Source: Ifrita kowaldi
Lineage: Eukaryota > Chordata > Aves > Passeriformes > Cinclosomatidae
DNA length: 64,000 bases
Assembly: GCA_013398055.1 (NCBI GenBank)
Contig: VZRS01014313.1
Location: 124,001 to 188,000 of the forward strand
Direction of reading: 5' to 3'
The notes under the pieces are model-generated. The model was given only the letters and a program-made list of their open reading frames with translations. It was not told where the DNA came from and made no database searches. A program made the position numbers and the translations under genes. Within the stretch, counting starts at the first letter, position 1. The number at the start of each line of letters is the position of its first letter. This document shows positions 36,930 to 49,406 of this stretch, piece after piece.

Positions 36930-38329
36930 GAAAAAAAAAAGATGTCTTTTTATCCTCAGAGCAACATTTCCTGCTCAATGTTGACTCTGAATGAGGAATT
37001 ATATCCAGTTTTCAGGAGAACTGAGCTGTGCTAAGGCACTGCTGCTTGAGTGATGTCAGTGTTTGCTCACTGCTCACTGCTTACTTTTCACCTCAATGCT
37101 CATTCCCACATATACGTATAAAATAACAGAGACCAGTTTGGTGATGTTAAGGCTGCTACTGGCAATTCTGACACAAACTTGTAAAATCTATGATTATGAG
37201 AAACTTCCTTTCCTAACTTTTATGTTTCTTTCTGTCTATAGTCTGTTCTGCATTAGAGTAGGGTAGTGGGACAAGTCTGCTTATCAGCCAAATAATTATT
37301 GTAAGACGCAGTTACCAATAAAATGTTGTCAGAAAATAATTTTGAAAGCATAATCTCACTACAGGAGATGACATAAAATTAAATAGAAGGATGCATCTAA
37401 CTTTTGTTTCTCTTCCTTCTTTTTTTAGATTGAAATTAATAATCACAGTTTACCACTACAAAGAAATGGGTCCAATCTGATCAGAACCAGTAATAGTGCA
37501 GTGAAACCTGGAATTGCTCCAAGTCATACCTAGAGCAAAGTTAATTCTTATCCCTGGATTTCTTACTAAGGCTTTGCTCTAAAATAGTTGTGCCTTCAGT
37601 GCTGATGAAAAAGTAAGGGGAACATGAACTTTCTTTTCATCCTTCTATAAATTTCCCAGATCATAATTTCCTGCTTAAGCTCACATTTTCGTGTGGTTTT
37701 TATTATCATTTTTATGATATCTCTCTGCAAGGATTAAATAGCTTCTCAGCTACATTTAACTGTAGTATAATATTTGGAGCAAGACCCTGTGACCCCGAAT
37801 GAGATCTAGATTAGCAGAAGTTTGTAGTGCTTTTAATTGCTCGCAGTTTAAGAATCAATGTTTCTCAAGCTCTTGCATTACTCTTTTAGTTCTATGTGCT
37901 TTAATCCTCTGTGTGAAATGAGGTGAACTATTATTTAATTATTTATTTTTTTCCTATAATAAACTACACACTCTGTAAGCTGTTCCTCCAGTAAATCAGT
38001 GGCATGCAGGAAATATTCATTGAATTGGAGGGGGGACTTTTAGGTAGCTGCAAGATATTCTTTTATATTCTAATTATCCTTGTTCCATCAGTATGATAGA
38101 AAATATAAAAAGCAATCTGCAGATCAGACCTCTTGGATTGCTTTAGCACTGAATTCTGGGAGTGCAAGGAAATTATTCAGGAGTGAAAAAGAAAGATAGC
38201 AGGAAAACCTGAGAATAGTAGAAAAAAACCCTCTGCAATATTAAATGTAGGAGTTAGTTTTATCAAGAAATAGAAAAATCAACATTCCAAAAATATTTAT
38301 TACTAGGAGAGGACTTTTACAGGGATCAG
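36930..38329. other. Unique non-coding DNA
   Basis: No recognised gene or repeat. AT-rich, with open frames of at most 67 codons. Confidence 0.55.
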
Positions 38330-38375
38330 TACTAGGACTGATGCTGTTAAACATTTTGATCAGAAATCAAGAAGA
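38330..38375 (+). mobile_element. CR1 reverse transcriptase fragment (very short)
   Basis: GGGATCAGTACTAGGACTGA, then TGCTGTTAAACATTTTGATC, resembles the CR1 reverse transcriptase segment encoding a GS-V-L-G-(P/L)-V-L-F-N-I-F core. Only about 45 bp is clear. It lies upstream of endonuclease-region sequence, so the CR1 order here is scrambled or two insertions abut. Confidence 0.5.
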
Positions 38376-38439
38376 AATTGCAAAATTGCCTTTGATTTTA
38401 AATGTTTAGATATATGTGTGAGCTAACATTAAAGATCAT

Positions 38440-39020
38440 GGTAAATTCACACTCACTGACAAGGAGGGGCTCACCAGAGGTGTGAAGATCAAAGGCAGCC
38501 TTGGCTGCAGTGACCACGAGATGGTGGAGTTCAGGATTCTGAGGGCAAGGACATCTGCTTAGGAGTGTCCCATGGGATAAAGCTCTGGAGGAAAGAGGGG
38601 CCCAGAAAAGATGGTTAATATTCAAGTATCGCATCACATCCTCCAAGATCAAAATGCCTCCATCCCAATGAAGAAGAGGTCAGGATACCCCAGTGCAAGA
38701 AAGACAAGGACATTGTCCAAACTGTTCCAGAAGACCAGGGAACTGGAACACCTCTCCTGTGAAGAAAGGCCAAGAAAGCTGAGATTGTTCAGCCAGGAGA
38801 AGTCTTGGAAAGACCTTACTGTGGCTTTTCAATATATAAAAGAAATCTGAAAGAAAGACGGAACACCACCAAAGACTCCAGGGACAGGAAAAAGGGCACT
38901 GGATTTGAACTGAAAGATGACAGGTTTAGATTGAACATGAGGAAGAATTTTTTTGTGATGAGAGTGATGAGATGCTGGAACAGTTTGACCAGAGAAGCTG
39001 TGGATTCACCACTACTATGT
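38440..39020 (+). mobile_element. CR1 LINE pseudo-ORF: endonuclease C-terminus joined to the 3' region
   Basis: The left part (38440-38660) translates in pieces to the CR1 ORF2 endonuclease end. It includes the conserved G-S-L-G-C-S-D-H-E-M-V-E-F-R-I-L stretch (DNA AAAGGCAGCCTTGGCTGCAG at 38491, then TGACCACGAGATGGTGGAGT), with SDH being the conserved catalytic-domain motif. From about 38745 the sequence jumps to the CR1 3' region: GGAACACCTCTCCTGTGAAG, TTGTTCAGCCAGGAGAAG, TTTGAACTGAAAGATGACAG, GAGATGCTGGAACAGTTTGA. The reverse transcriptase between them, normally about 2 kb, is deleted. Stops and frameshifts make this a dead copy. The end fades near 39020. Confidence 0.85.
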
Positions 39021-42000
39021 CATGGAGAAGCAGAAAATCTATTAAAAAGGCAGGACTCAGGGCTTTTGTCTGCAGTGGAACAGAATTCAGGCAGCTCAAA
39101 CATCCGATAAGTGTATTGGATACACATCCAAATATTAATTATTGGAATTCAAGAGCATTTTAATATAATGTATTAATCTTGCTCATGATTGGTAGCTGTT
39201 GGCTGGAGCGACCATTCCCACACAGTGTTTTAGTTTGAGGTCTTACCCTTATCTGTTTCTGTTATTTTAACTACACCTTAACTATGTTAAAATAAATGGT
39301 AATTAATTACAGCTAACAACTCCTGTCAGTGCTATGACACCGAGTCATGTTATGATTGTACATGTACAACATAGTTTTGGACTTGCGAATATAGTGATTA
39401 TGCCATAGCAGAGGGTGTGCAATGGACAGCCTGAACCCACCATTAATCACTGGTCTAGGAAATCTCAGCTGCACCACTGAATACATCCATAGATCACTGT
39501 TCACATAACCAAAGCCATTGTAAGACTGTCTGTGATAAGGTCATGAAAAAATCAGATTATGTGATTCAAGTTACAATAAATCTCTTTTTGAATACATATA
39601 TGACATCTTTTAGAAACAGAAGGAAATGATTAATGAAAGATCTGAAGACAAATGGGAGTTACATTCCCATGTTCTTATTTCCTTGGTTTTTTTCTTCTAT
39701 TGGTTTAGTTGCTCAATGGGGTGAAAATGAATTAAATATTAGTATATTACCCAAAAATATGATGATTACAAGTAGTGAAGAGATGGTGTTAGAGACAGAA
39801 ACAAAGGACTTGGGTATACATTTATATGCATTAAAAACCTTTTTTCAGTATTCCTACGACAGTGAGAAATTTCAGTCTCATTCTGGGTCATCTGCAAGAT
39901 TTATCTTTCCTCTAAACAGGTAGGATGTGAACCAGCACAGATCACGAGACTTAACCTCAGGGTATGGAATGACCAGAGCTTATATGTTGGTTAATATCAC
40001 ACTGAAATAGACAAATTCTTATCAAACTGAAGACAAATTCATTGTTTCAGCCTTTAATATGCATGAAGTTCAATCATATTAAGAGTTTTGCTCTAGAAAG
40101 TCACACTTTCGCTTATTTTGCAAATGATGCTGAACCTTCAACTTCTATAATGACTTTAGCAGGTAATCCACCATATTGAGCACTGCTGACGTCCTCATAG
40201 CCTTAATTTACCAGAAACTGACTTGATAGCCAACCTTACACCTGGATTAATTTCATCCAACATTAGCATTTTAAGAAGCTGTCTCTGTTGGTTATCTCAG
40301 ACCTTGCTTACAGTAAAGAGAAGTAAACTTTGAAAATGGTTTAGGCCTTAGATCAATCTAGATTCAGATTTTTCTCTCTGTGAGACAATTTGAAACAGTC
40401 ATACTCATGATTTTAACATGTCATTTAATGTCTAAATGTAGAATGAACTGGATTCCTAATTTTCACTAACTCATGTGTACAAGGCTGCCAAGATCTTCAC
40501 AGTACCCCATGGCTAATGGAATGCTCAAAAATCCGCTTAAGGTAAATCCCTCAAAGTTTTTTAGCTCCTTTCCCAAGCCAGGCAAAGAACTTCTTTCACA
40601 CTGGGGCTGTTTTAGCCCTCTCTCTCCCAACTGAGCCCTATGTAAGTAGCAGGGAAAGGTTGGCAAAGTAAAGGCAATGCCAGTGAAAAAAAGTCTGAAA
40701 TGCTCTATTCAATTCCTCATGGGTGATTAAAAGATATTAGGCACTAATACCTAAGATATTAGGCAATGTTGATGGGGATGCTATGGATAGTTGTCAGCAC
40801 CCAGAATCTTCCACTGGGAACTAGACGATATTAATGTCTTCTTCTCCAGGATCCATCTGGGTTAATTTTTAATGTTTTGTAACATGCTTTTATAGATTTG
40901 GTCCCTCCTTTGATCCTCAACTCCATCCATGTCTCCACTTTTCAAGGTCTTCACTGTTTTACAAGACCTGCGTTTCTCTACCTATCACCATTGTGTTAAT
41001 CATAGCTAATGCATTCTGCACAGAAAAACTGCTTGTTATTGTCACCTGTATACAACTCTGACTCATGATAAACAAAAGTAAATCAAATTAATTACTGACA
41101 CCTGGTTAATTAGAGAAATTGCTGTCACAGATAAATCCAGCACAACAAAGCTGCAACCAGGTCAGGAAAGGTTCAGACAGAGCAAACCTGATGACCCTCA
41201 GTCCTGAGGCCTTGCGAACTCGCCACAAAGCTTACGACATTTTACTGCCAGGAGCTGTTCTGTATGGCAGTATTACACACTTAAACTTTAGTCAATAGAG
41301 ATTCTTCTGGGAATGTTTCTTAGGAAGATATAAATTGAGCATTGTTTATTGCCCTCCAGAGAAGCCTGCTATTTCCACAGAGCAATATAAATCTTTAATG
41401 CTTATCCCAAGAAATCTAGTTGCTTAAACAAGGCAATTTTCCCTGGAGATTTAAGTGAAGCTCTAAACAAGGTTTAGGTGGCAGCTTGTGTCCAAGGCCT
41501 CTGTTATTATGCCAGCTTTCTGTGATGGTTTTTGTCTTGCATGTGATTCCCGTGTTGTCACTTTATCTGTAGCCTGCTGGACTGTTCGTGCTTTGACAAT
41601 GCCCTTAATTCTCTTAGCACAATTTCTCAGTTTTCTCTGCTTTTAAACAGTACCAAATGCTTCATTATTTCTGTTTACAGTGCCTTCTGGCCAGCAAGTT
41701 TCAGAATTGTGACAATACCTCCATTGCAACCATCCAGCACCCCTCACCTTCAATGATTAACATTTGACCATCCATATGGGCTTTGCTTTGGAGCCATCTT
41801 GTACCCATGGCCACCAGTCAAGGGGCTGTGGTCCATATGCTGGATCCATTCCATATTTCCTTCCATTAAAATTCATTCCCTGAGTAAACAGAATTGTGAA
41901 GATAATTTTATTTGCAAATTCTTTGTCTCAGTGGTAAAACACTTTTGAAGCTGAGAGCGTCAAAATCAAGTCTTGAAGTTAAGATATATAAAATATGCAT

Positions 42001-45000
42001 ATTTATTTTCTGAAAAGTAGTAATTCTCAAGTATGAACATTCTGTCTTATCCTGTGTATTATTTTCACTTTTTTAAATTTCACTGTACAGTCAGAAACGT
42101 AACAATTTATTACTGCTTTAAAATATATTTAATAGCAGCTGAGCTTAGTAACTGTCTAAGTACAACTCTTAGCCTTACACAGAGTTTGTCAATTAAAGAT
42201 TTTTTTGCTATGCTATTTCCATTATTTCCCTTGACCCTAAAGGCCAGCAAATAGGGAGTTTTCAACATGCAACTATTGTGACACAACTGGGATTAGCAAG
42301 GTAATTCATCCTTTGGTATGAATTCCGCAAATTTTTGGTTCAGATGGCCTCACCATCTCCCAGATCTGGAAGCCAAGTAGAACATCAGCCTTTAGCAAAA
42401 TGATGTTAGGCATTTAGGCATAGGCAACAGAAACTGAAGAGTCACTCTAAACCACATTCTCTGTAAACCTTAACATAAACTGAAATGTCCTATAAGATGG
42501 TGTCTAAAATCTACTGACCAAATTGTTTAGGGTTCTGCTGAATACAATTAAAGTTTAAACACTCATGAGACACACAGAAAATGTCCATAATGCCTACAGA
42601 CACAAACACGTAGATATCTAAATTTATGTGATGTCATCTCAAACTGAAATTCATTCTTACTGCCTTAAGTCACACAGATTTGGTTAAAAACTGTTTTGCA
42701 TTTTTCTATATTTACATTGAAATGTAAAACTTCCCGTCCCCTGAAAAAAAAAAATCTATACTGACAGTCACTATTACTAGATTACAAATTTATTTAAGAA
42801 GTTTGATAGTTGCTAGAAAAGTAACTACTTTTTGCTTTCTCTTCTGATAATGAAGATGTAAGAATAGAAAAAGAGATCAAACTATCATTATAATCTAGTT
42901 ATTTCCATTGGTTGAAGCAGACCCTGACAGTACAGGGTATTCCAATGAAATTCAAAGCTGAATGTAACATTAATATTTCATAAGAAAGATATTCAGCATT
43001 GCATCTTTGATTTTAAGCCTTACACACTTAGCTAAAGTGATGTAAGTGGTGAACTTAAATGAGAATTCAAACTTTTTCAATTACGATTGCATCTTCCAAA
43101 TACCAGTCTTGCACAAAGCCAGCATAGGTCCTACTCAATTTCCATCTCAGTCCTAACCAGCTACAGCATATCCACTCTGTCTCCATTAAGAATGGAAAAA
43201 GAAAACCACTTCTTATCCATGCTCAGTTTAGTAAGTGATGCAAAGGAATTGCATCAGAAGGCAGGAAAAAAATATTTTCTGTTGGTGTCCTGAAGCCGTT
43301 AGAATATCTACAAAACGCTGCTACCTATGGAAAAAAAACCTTAACACACTTATAGCCTTACTTTATAGTTGACATTTCAAAAACCTTCAGCTTGCTGAGA
43401 ATGGCACAGAGAATTTTCTGACTGGTACATCACAGCCGTCAAAAAAAGAGAGATTTCTTCAGAAATCACAGAAGAAAAGGACAATTACCTATCTGGCTTT
43501 CAAGTGGGAAACATTTTACATCTATTTGCTTTAGCACTTGAGACATTTCAAGCCATCTCCATAAATCTTTTTCCAGCCTCACAGTGGTCAATAAAACCAA
43601 GTGTGACCTTGTGCAAAGTATGCTAGATTTTGATTATAATGGGATTATGTGTTAGATTAGGGCTAAATGTATTATGCTGTCACCCAATATGTCAAAGTTG
43701 GCAAACATAGCAATGCTTGGCCTGCAGCTCATTTTTTTTTCTTGAAATCTGTATCATTGGCCTGGAGCCTGATACCTGAAGCTTTAACTTTTTTTTTTTT
43801 TCCTTTTTTTTTGCAATGCACTTTTTTTGTGTTCTTGGATGTGAATGAGCCAAGCATCACAATATTATATTATTTGTCAGAAAGTGTTTGTGTCTATGTG
43901 TGCAGTCACTAGCTAATACCTATCACATAACCCATGTTAATTTCTTTTTTTGCTCTTTCAGACTAAAAAAATTCACAGATTAATTTGTATTTTCAAGCCT
44001 TCTATTTATCTATGTACATAAACAGTTCTTGTATCTTTCTAGATATAGATGGACATGTTCATACACTGATGAAGACAAAATATTTGTATGCTGCACGACT
44101 TTACAGCTAATTGTTATGTTTTATTAAATGAAATACTACTGCTGGTTTTTGCTTTATGAAAGATAAAATATTCCATTGTTTTAGAGCTTGTTTTATGAAT
44201 GCTGGAGGATTTTTTCCTTGGGAATTTTAGATAATGGAGAGAACAGGAGGAGGGAAGAATTGTCTAATGAAAGCAAAACTGCAAACCGTCATGGAAGCCT
44301 TGGGAATAACTGGTGTGAATCAAAGTAACCTGAAAAGAAAATCCTTGGTCTGAAACAGACTTCATGTAATTCCCTATAAAAATTCAAACATAATTAGATG
44401 GTTAACGTTAGGTAACTCAGAATCATAGTTAAAATCTGGAAGAAAAGAGGAAAACAAAAAAAGGCGTATATGAGAAACCTGCTAAAACCAGGGTTTGGGA
44501 AAGAAACTCAAAATTCAGAATACACTTCTGCTCCTGGCTGATAACTTTTGATGTTTCAGTAGAGAGATTTCTCAATCTGTTTGTTGTTCTCGTTACTCAT
44601 GAATGAAATAAGATCAACAGCAACACAAGACCTCTTATTTATAATAAAATAGAAGTATAGAGAGTAGGAGTCTGTTGGGGGCTGCCAGGAAGGACTGGAA
44701 TACTGTAACTGAAAGGAACTTACTTTTTGACAGGCAATAAATTGATTGATCTTTAATCACCTCTTCAGTTCAAACAGGGATGCTCATAATACAACTTTCC
44801 CTCCCTCCTTGTCTGTTTGGATTATCACTCTTTGTGCCATGCCAAGCAAGAGACGACCTTGATTTTAGAGTGAAACTGTAACTTTACTAGATTACAAATA
44901 ATTTATAACAGCTTATTCTTGTGCCTTCACTTGGCTTCCTCCCACAGCCAAAAATAATTAGAAAGTAATTAAGCCATCAAAAGCAAGGCAGGACTAAATT

Positions 45001-45599
45001 ACAGTAAATTAAGCTGCTGGATAGCTGGTAAGAGAGTCTCAACTGCTGTAGGAGTTAAGGATAGAAAAGATGGGAGCAAAAATTATTATTTTGGTAAAAT
45101 CTCCCCACTGTGTTTCATGTAAAGCAATGATATGTCTTTTGAGAACTGTCTAAAAGAATTTTGTAATATGCCTGGAATAAGGAAACTAAATACCACTTAA
45201 CTTATCACCTCTTCAGGCATTAAGAATGAAAGTTTCCCTGAGAGGCTCATTTGCCCTGTAATTTTCCACTCACCATTTTTCATCTCCTTTGCTAATTTAT
45301 TTATTTATTTGTAGCTCCCTGTTCCTGATCTCTCCAAAACTAAGTTTTCTAAGACAAAGAATAAAGGAGAGAAGTAGAAAAGGTGGGAGGAATTTAGAGG
45401 GAATGGTATGGAGCAATGCTGGGAGGATAAACCCAGGCAGACTGGAAATGGGGAAGCAGACAGCTGCTGAAATCAGGATGGAGAAAATCATGTCAGAACT
45501 GCATAAGTTTTTTATCAAAATCCCAAAGTCTTTGCTTTAACTATTTTTTTCCTATCTATAAGAATCTCTGCCTGTTTTTTCTCCAGAGTTTTGTCCGTA
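39021..45599. other. Unique AT-rich non-coding DNA
   Basis: No gene or recognisable interspersed repeat in 6.5 kb. T-runs occur at about 43789-43810. Open frames are at most about 96 codons (39633-39923) and match no family I know. Confidence 0.55.
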
Positions 45600-46560
45600 G
45601 TTCATATAACCATATGATCCCTAACACCCCAGAGAGGTTGTCCTGCTCAGTCTTGGGTTCAGTGGCTGTTCCAGCTCAAGGTGTTCGACAGGAAGGCAGT
45701 GCATGCAGCCATATGCCAGAATCCCTCTTTCCCTTCCTGCCACTTTGTGCTGCTCAGGGAACTGCTGAAAGGTGTGTGATTCTCTGTGACGTACAGGAGC
45801 TCTCACCTGATGCCAAGCAGCACAAACAGCTCTCCCACTTTTCTGCCTTTCTGCACGTTGCTAAGGGAGAGGAGAAGCAAACAAGATGAAGGGGAACCCA
45901 TGCTCTGTCAAGACACAGAGACTTGATGGCTCCATGGGATCTGGGGGATGTGTGAATGCAGCTCAGAGGAGTGCACCACAGAGCAGGAGGACGTTCCCAG
46001 CCTGGCTTTAAGCTCATTACTGCTGGCACTGTTCAGGCACTATGCTGCAGTCTGGCTCTCAGATGCTTTCCCAGGATCCCAGCAAGGCTGTGCAGCCTGT
46101 GTGAGCTCTGACCTGTCTGCACACCACTGCCCAGTAGTACCTGAACTGCCTGATTTTTAGACAGTTCAGATATGTCTTCCCAGTGAAACCTGTTGATTTC
46201 TAAGGCAGATACTGCTACGTCCATCCATCATCTCTGGGTTTCCTGACCTCCGGACCGACACTGTGACAGCTGCAGCCTTGTGCCTTCCTTCCTGTGCAGT
46301 GTGTATCAGCACCATAAACCAGGACTACCCTCTTGTCTCACCCTTGCTGTGGCTCTGCAGTTCTGGTCAAATTTTAAATGCAGCAGACATCACTTTTTGA
46401 GCCACCCCCAAGCTGCCATGCTGATGTGGCTGGTCCTTCTGCTGCTTTACCATTACAGACCTGAAATCTTCTGTGTGAGGCTTTCTGCAGCTGTATGGAA
46501 TCCACTTCAGCACTGGACCACTGAAGCATCAGGGGGATTTTTCTAATTCTGGCATGCAAA
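45600..46560. other. GC-richer island of unknown identity
   Basis: Base composition shifts from the AT-rich surroundings to roughly balanced for about 950 bp. Several overlapping frames of 60-91 codons lie on both strands (for example 45614-45889 plus, 45754-46029 minus, 46280-46546 plus). None shows a domain, and no CR1 or LTR landmark is visible. It may be an old ERV or retroposed fragment, or a cis-regulatory region. I see no start, splice pattern or poly-A tail that would make it a gene. Confidence 0.4.
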
Positions 46561-48550
46561 ATATAACCTGCTGCAGGTAACAGTGTCTCTGGACTTGTGC
46601 TTCAGTAGGCTGGAAGTGTTTTAAAACCTCAATATTGCAGAGAGAACAGTGAACTGAAAGAAGGAAAATCTGTCTCCATGCATAATTTTGGATGATAGGA
46701 CAAACTGAGATCTACAAATCCAAAACAAATCTACAGGATATGGCTCATCTCTGTATTCTGAAGTAGTAGCTTTATAATGCAAGCTATGAGTGTACAGATG
46801 AATAAGGATTTTTGATCATTTTTCTTCCCCCAAACACCCAGACTTTCTCAATGACACAGCCACTGTCAAATACATCCAAGACCAAAACGACTATAGGATG
46901 GCAGGGTGATAGCTTGCCAGTGATGAAACCAAACAGGGAGCTGGAAATGTCTCATGAGAAATAAAAAGCCAAAGTAAAAGATGGTATCCAAGAAATTTAC
47001 GGACATACTGTCTTCTGAAAAGTCTTATCCATATAGTTGCCAACAAGAAAAATTGTCCTCTGCCAGCATGGGGAAACAGTCTGGATGGCTACAGTGAAAT
47101 GTTTAGTTCATACCAACAAATCACACCAAGAACCACAAATCTGGCTCTTTTACCCAAGACAAATGGAATGGTGATAATACTAAAAACATACCAAATTAAT
47201 GCCAGATGTAGGTTAAGATTCTTTTTCTTTCACTATAATGACCCAAAAATCAGGCTTTTAGTCTATGCCACCTGCTTAAAATCAGTCCTACAGAGAAACA
47301 GCGAGTTCTTGATGGCAATTTATTTGTTTGCAACGGGTTAGCAACATTGTGGAAAAATGTTCTTAATCTGAGGATGGCAGTTCTGGACAAGCATGTGGGA
47401 CCTTTGCTGATGGAAATACACCCAGTTGTTTATGGCATACAGAAGCAAAAGCAGATTTCAGACTGCTCCTGTGACTTATTAAGGTACCCTTACTTTGTAA
47501 GCAACTTCTACTGACTGTTTACTCCTAAATTAAATGGGAGACAGAGAATGATCCCTGGTTCTGAGGAGAACAAGTGGCATGGCCTTATGTCCATATTGTT
47601 CAGGGTTATTTCTCTTTAGAGCAAACTAACTACACCTGCACCATGCAGCCCTTAACCTTCTGTCTCCTCTTGGCCTCATTAGTTCCAAAAATAAAAATAA
47701 TACATTTTTTGTGTGTTTGTTTTGTTGTGTTTTGTTTGTTCACTTGTTGGTTGGTTGGTTTGGTTCTTTTTTTGTTTGTTTGTTTTAAAATTGAAAACAG
47801 GTACAATGATGCTGTGTTCACTGCAGATCACCAGACTGGTATTTTTATAACAATAGATGAAGCCATATTCTGCATGCCATTCTGTGTGATAGTGCTTGAG
47901 AATATGAAACATGACAGGGCAACTAGGAAGTCTGTGGAAGGGGAAGAAACCACAGCAGTGTTTGAGATTTCCCTTGGAGAGATCTAATTGATAATCCAAA
48001 ATAAAGTGTGAGAATAAGTTTGCCTTTGAATTCAAATTGGAACACTTCTTTACACAAATCCAGTAGATCTCTTTTGTTAGAATTCTTAATATTTTAATAA
48101 ATTGAGCACTCAGGTCTGATTTGAATCTTCAGTATATGGCAATCACTTGACTAGGAAATCTTTTTCTCTGACAAATATGTGACATACATTGTCACAGCTC
48201 TTGAAAGCTTTAAAAGGGTAAGAAGGTCAGTTTTATCCCAATGTGTAAGGTTTAAAAAAAAAAATAAATTCTGCATGTTTTAATGTTCAAAGTTAACTGG
48301 AAAAAATCAGTCAATCTCTACCAAATGTAAATACAACTCTTTAGCGGAAACAGAGAGAGGTTAGTATTTTTCCAATCATTGGTGGTAGATGTCCTGATTG
48401 TGTGCTATGGCTCCCTTGTTCTTGGTGCTTACATAGAAGGGAAAGGAAGGAAAAAACCCTCTGTTCTTCAAATCTTGTTTTCCAAGTGTAAGAATATCTG
48501 TAGCTGGAGAAATCCACACTGCCCTCTGTCCAGCAGAGACCAAAAGTTAC
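46561..48550. other. Unique non-coding DNA with a T/G-rich tract
   Basis: No gene recognised. The T/G-rich low-complexity tract at 47703-47788 is listed separately. Frames of up to 137 codons (47574-47987) run through that tract and are not credible. Confidence 0.55.
47703..47788. repeat. T/G-rich low-complexity tract
   Basis: Almost pure T and G, built from GTTT, GGTT and TGTT units (for example GTTGGTTGGTTGGTTTGG). It is the strand complement of the A/C-rich tracts elsewhere in the window. Confidence 0.85.
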
Positions 48551-48697
48551 CAAGGCCAGGCTGGATGGGGTTTTGAGCACTCAGGTCTAGTGGAAGGTGT
48601 CCCTGACCATGGCAGGGGAATGGAACTAAATATGTAAGGTCCCTTCCAGCCCAAACTATTCTGTGATTCTATGATCTATATTTTTATGATTCTACGT
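48551..48697 (+). mobile_element. CR1 LINE, 3' terminal fragment (about 147 bp)
   Basis: AAGGCCAGGCTGGATGGGGT, GGTCTAGTGGAAGGTGTCCC, TGACCATGGCAGGGGAATGG, and AAGGTCCCTTCCAGCCCAAA, then TATTCTGTGATTCTATGATC. This is a clear CR1 end with its octamer tail, followed by decayed tail copies (TTTTATGATTCTACG). It is the best-preserved CR1 terminus in the window. Confidence 0.96.
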
Positions 48698-49084
48698 TTG
48701 AGAAATCACCCCTGGAAATGGAAAACCTATACTTGTTCCCAGTTCAGAAGTCATGACTGCCAAGAGCCTGTTAAATTCTGCTGGGGATAGAAAAACTCCA
48801 GAAGTACATCCATGGAGACCACTTTCTTAATCACATTCTCATCATTAATCATGGATTTAAACACAGCAGAAGAAATGCAGACACACGTCCTACACATAGA
48901 ACTGTGAAAGGAAAGGCTGAGGAAAGGAAATTTTCTGAGGGTTGGTATTCACTGTTGGACTCAGGAAATGCCCTGAGCAGATAATAGTCAAAGGCTAAAA
49001 GAATACTCCAGGCAAGTACGTCTGACCTGCTCTTTCTCTTTTTTGGGTCTGCTCACGTCCAGTTAGACACAGGAGCTTTGTCTG
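48698..49084. other. Unique spacer between CR1 and LTR
   Basis: No gene or clear repeat; it might include an unrecognised 5' part of the adjoining LTR. Confidence 0.45.
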
Positions 49085-49406
49085 GATGGATTCTTGCTCT
49101 GAAGCAGGACTGTCCTGGTTGCAGAGATGGGGGCACAGTTTAGTGCGGTGTGGATGCAACCTCGATCTTGGTTTTGTTCCCTGTGGTAAATACCTTTTTG
49201 GGGGTAAAACATCTCTCTTTGTATACTTTTGGTACTAATATTGTTGTTGTTATTGGGCGCCTTTTTATCCCACTGGTTTTTGCTTTCAGTAAATTGTTAT
49301 CTCAACCTGTAGCCTCTGCTTTTGTTCCCTCCCTTACTGGAAGGGGCAGAGAGAAGGGGAGTGGCAGATTTGTAGTTTAATTTCCAGCTGGTGTTAAACC
49401 ACTGCA
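49085..49406 (+). mobile_element. ERV LTR, 3' part, ending in CA
   Basis: TTGTTGTTATTGGGCGCC, CAGTAAATTGTTATCTCAAC, TCTGCTTTTGTTCCCTCCCT, GGGGAGTGGCAG, and the terminus GTGTTAAACCACTGCA, which ends at 49406. The terminus parallels that of the solo LTR at 29.7 kb (reversed GTGTCAAACCACGGCA). The middle matches the LTR at 13.2 kb. The left boundary is approximate and no matching target duplication was found, so the 5' part is probably lost or unrecognised. Confidence 0.72.

Noticed and set aside
46275..46300. Splice-acceptor-like CTTCCTTCCTGTGCAG in the GC-richer island
   Set aside because: The pyrimidine tract and AG are present, but no downstream frame with a matching donor and no recognisable protein follow.
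47574..47987. 137-codon plus-strand open frame with a hydrophobic middle
   Set aside because: The apparent membrane segment (runs of V, C, L and F) is produced by the T/G-rich tract at 47703-47788.
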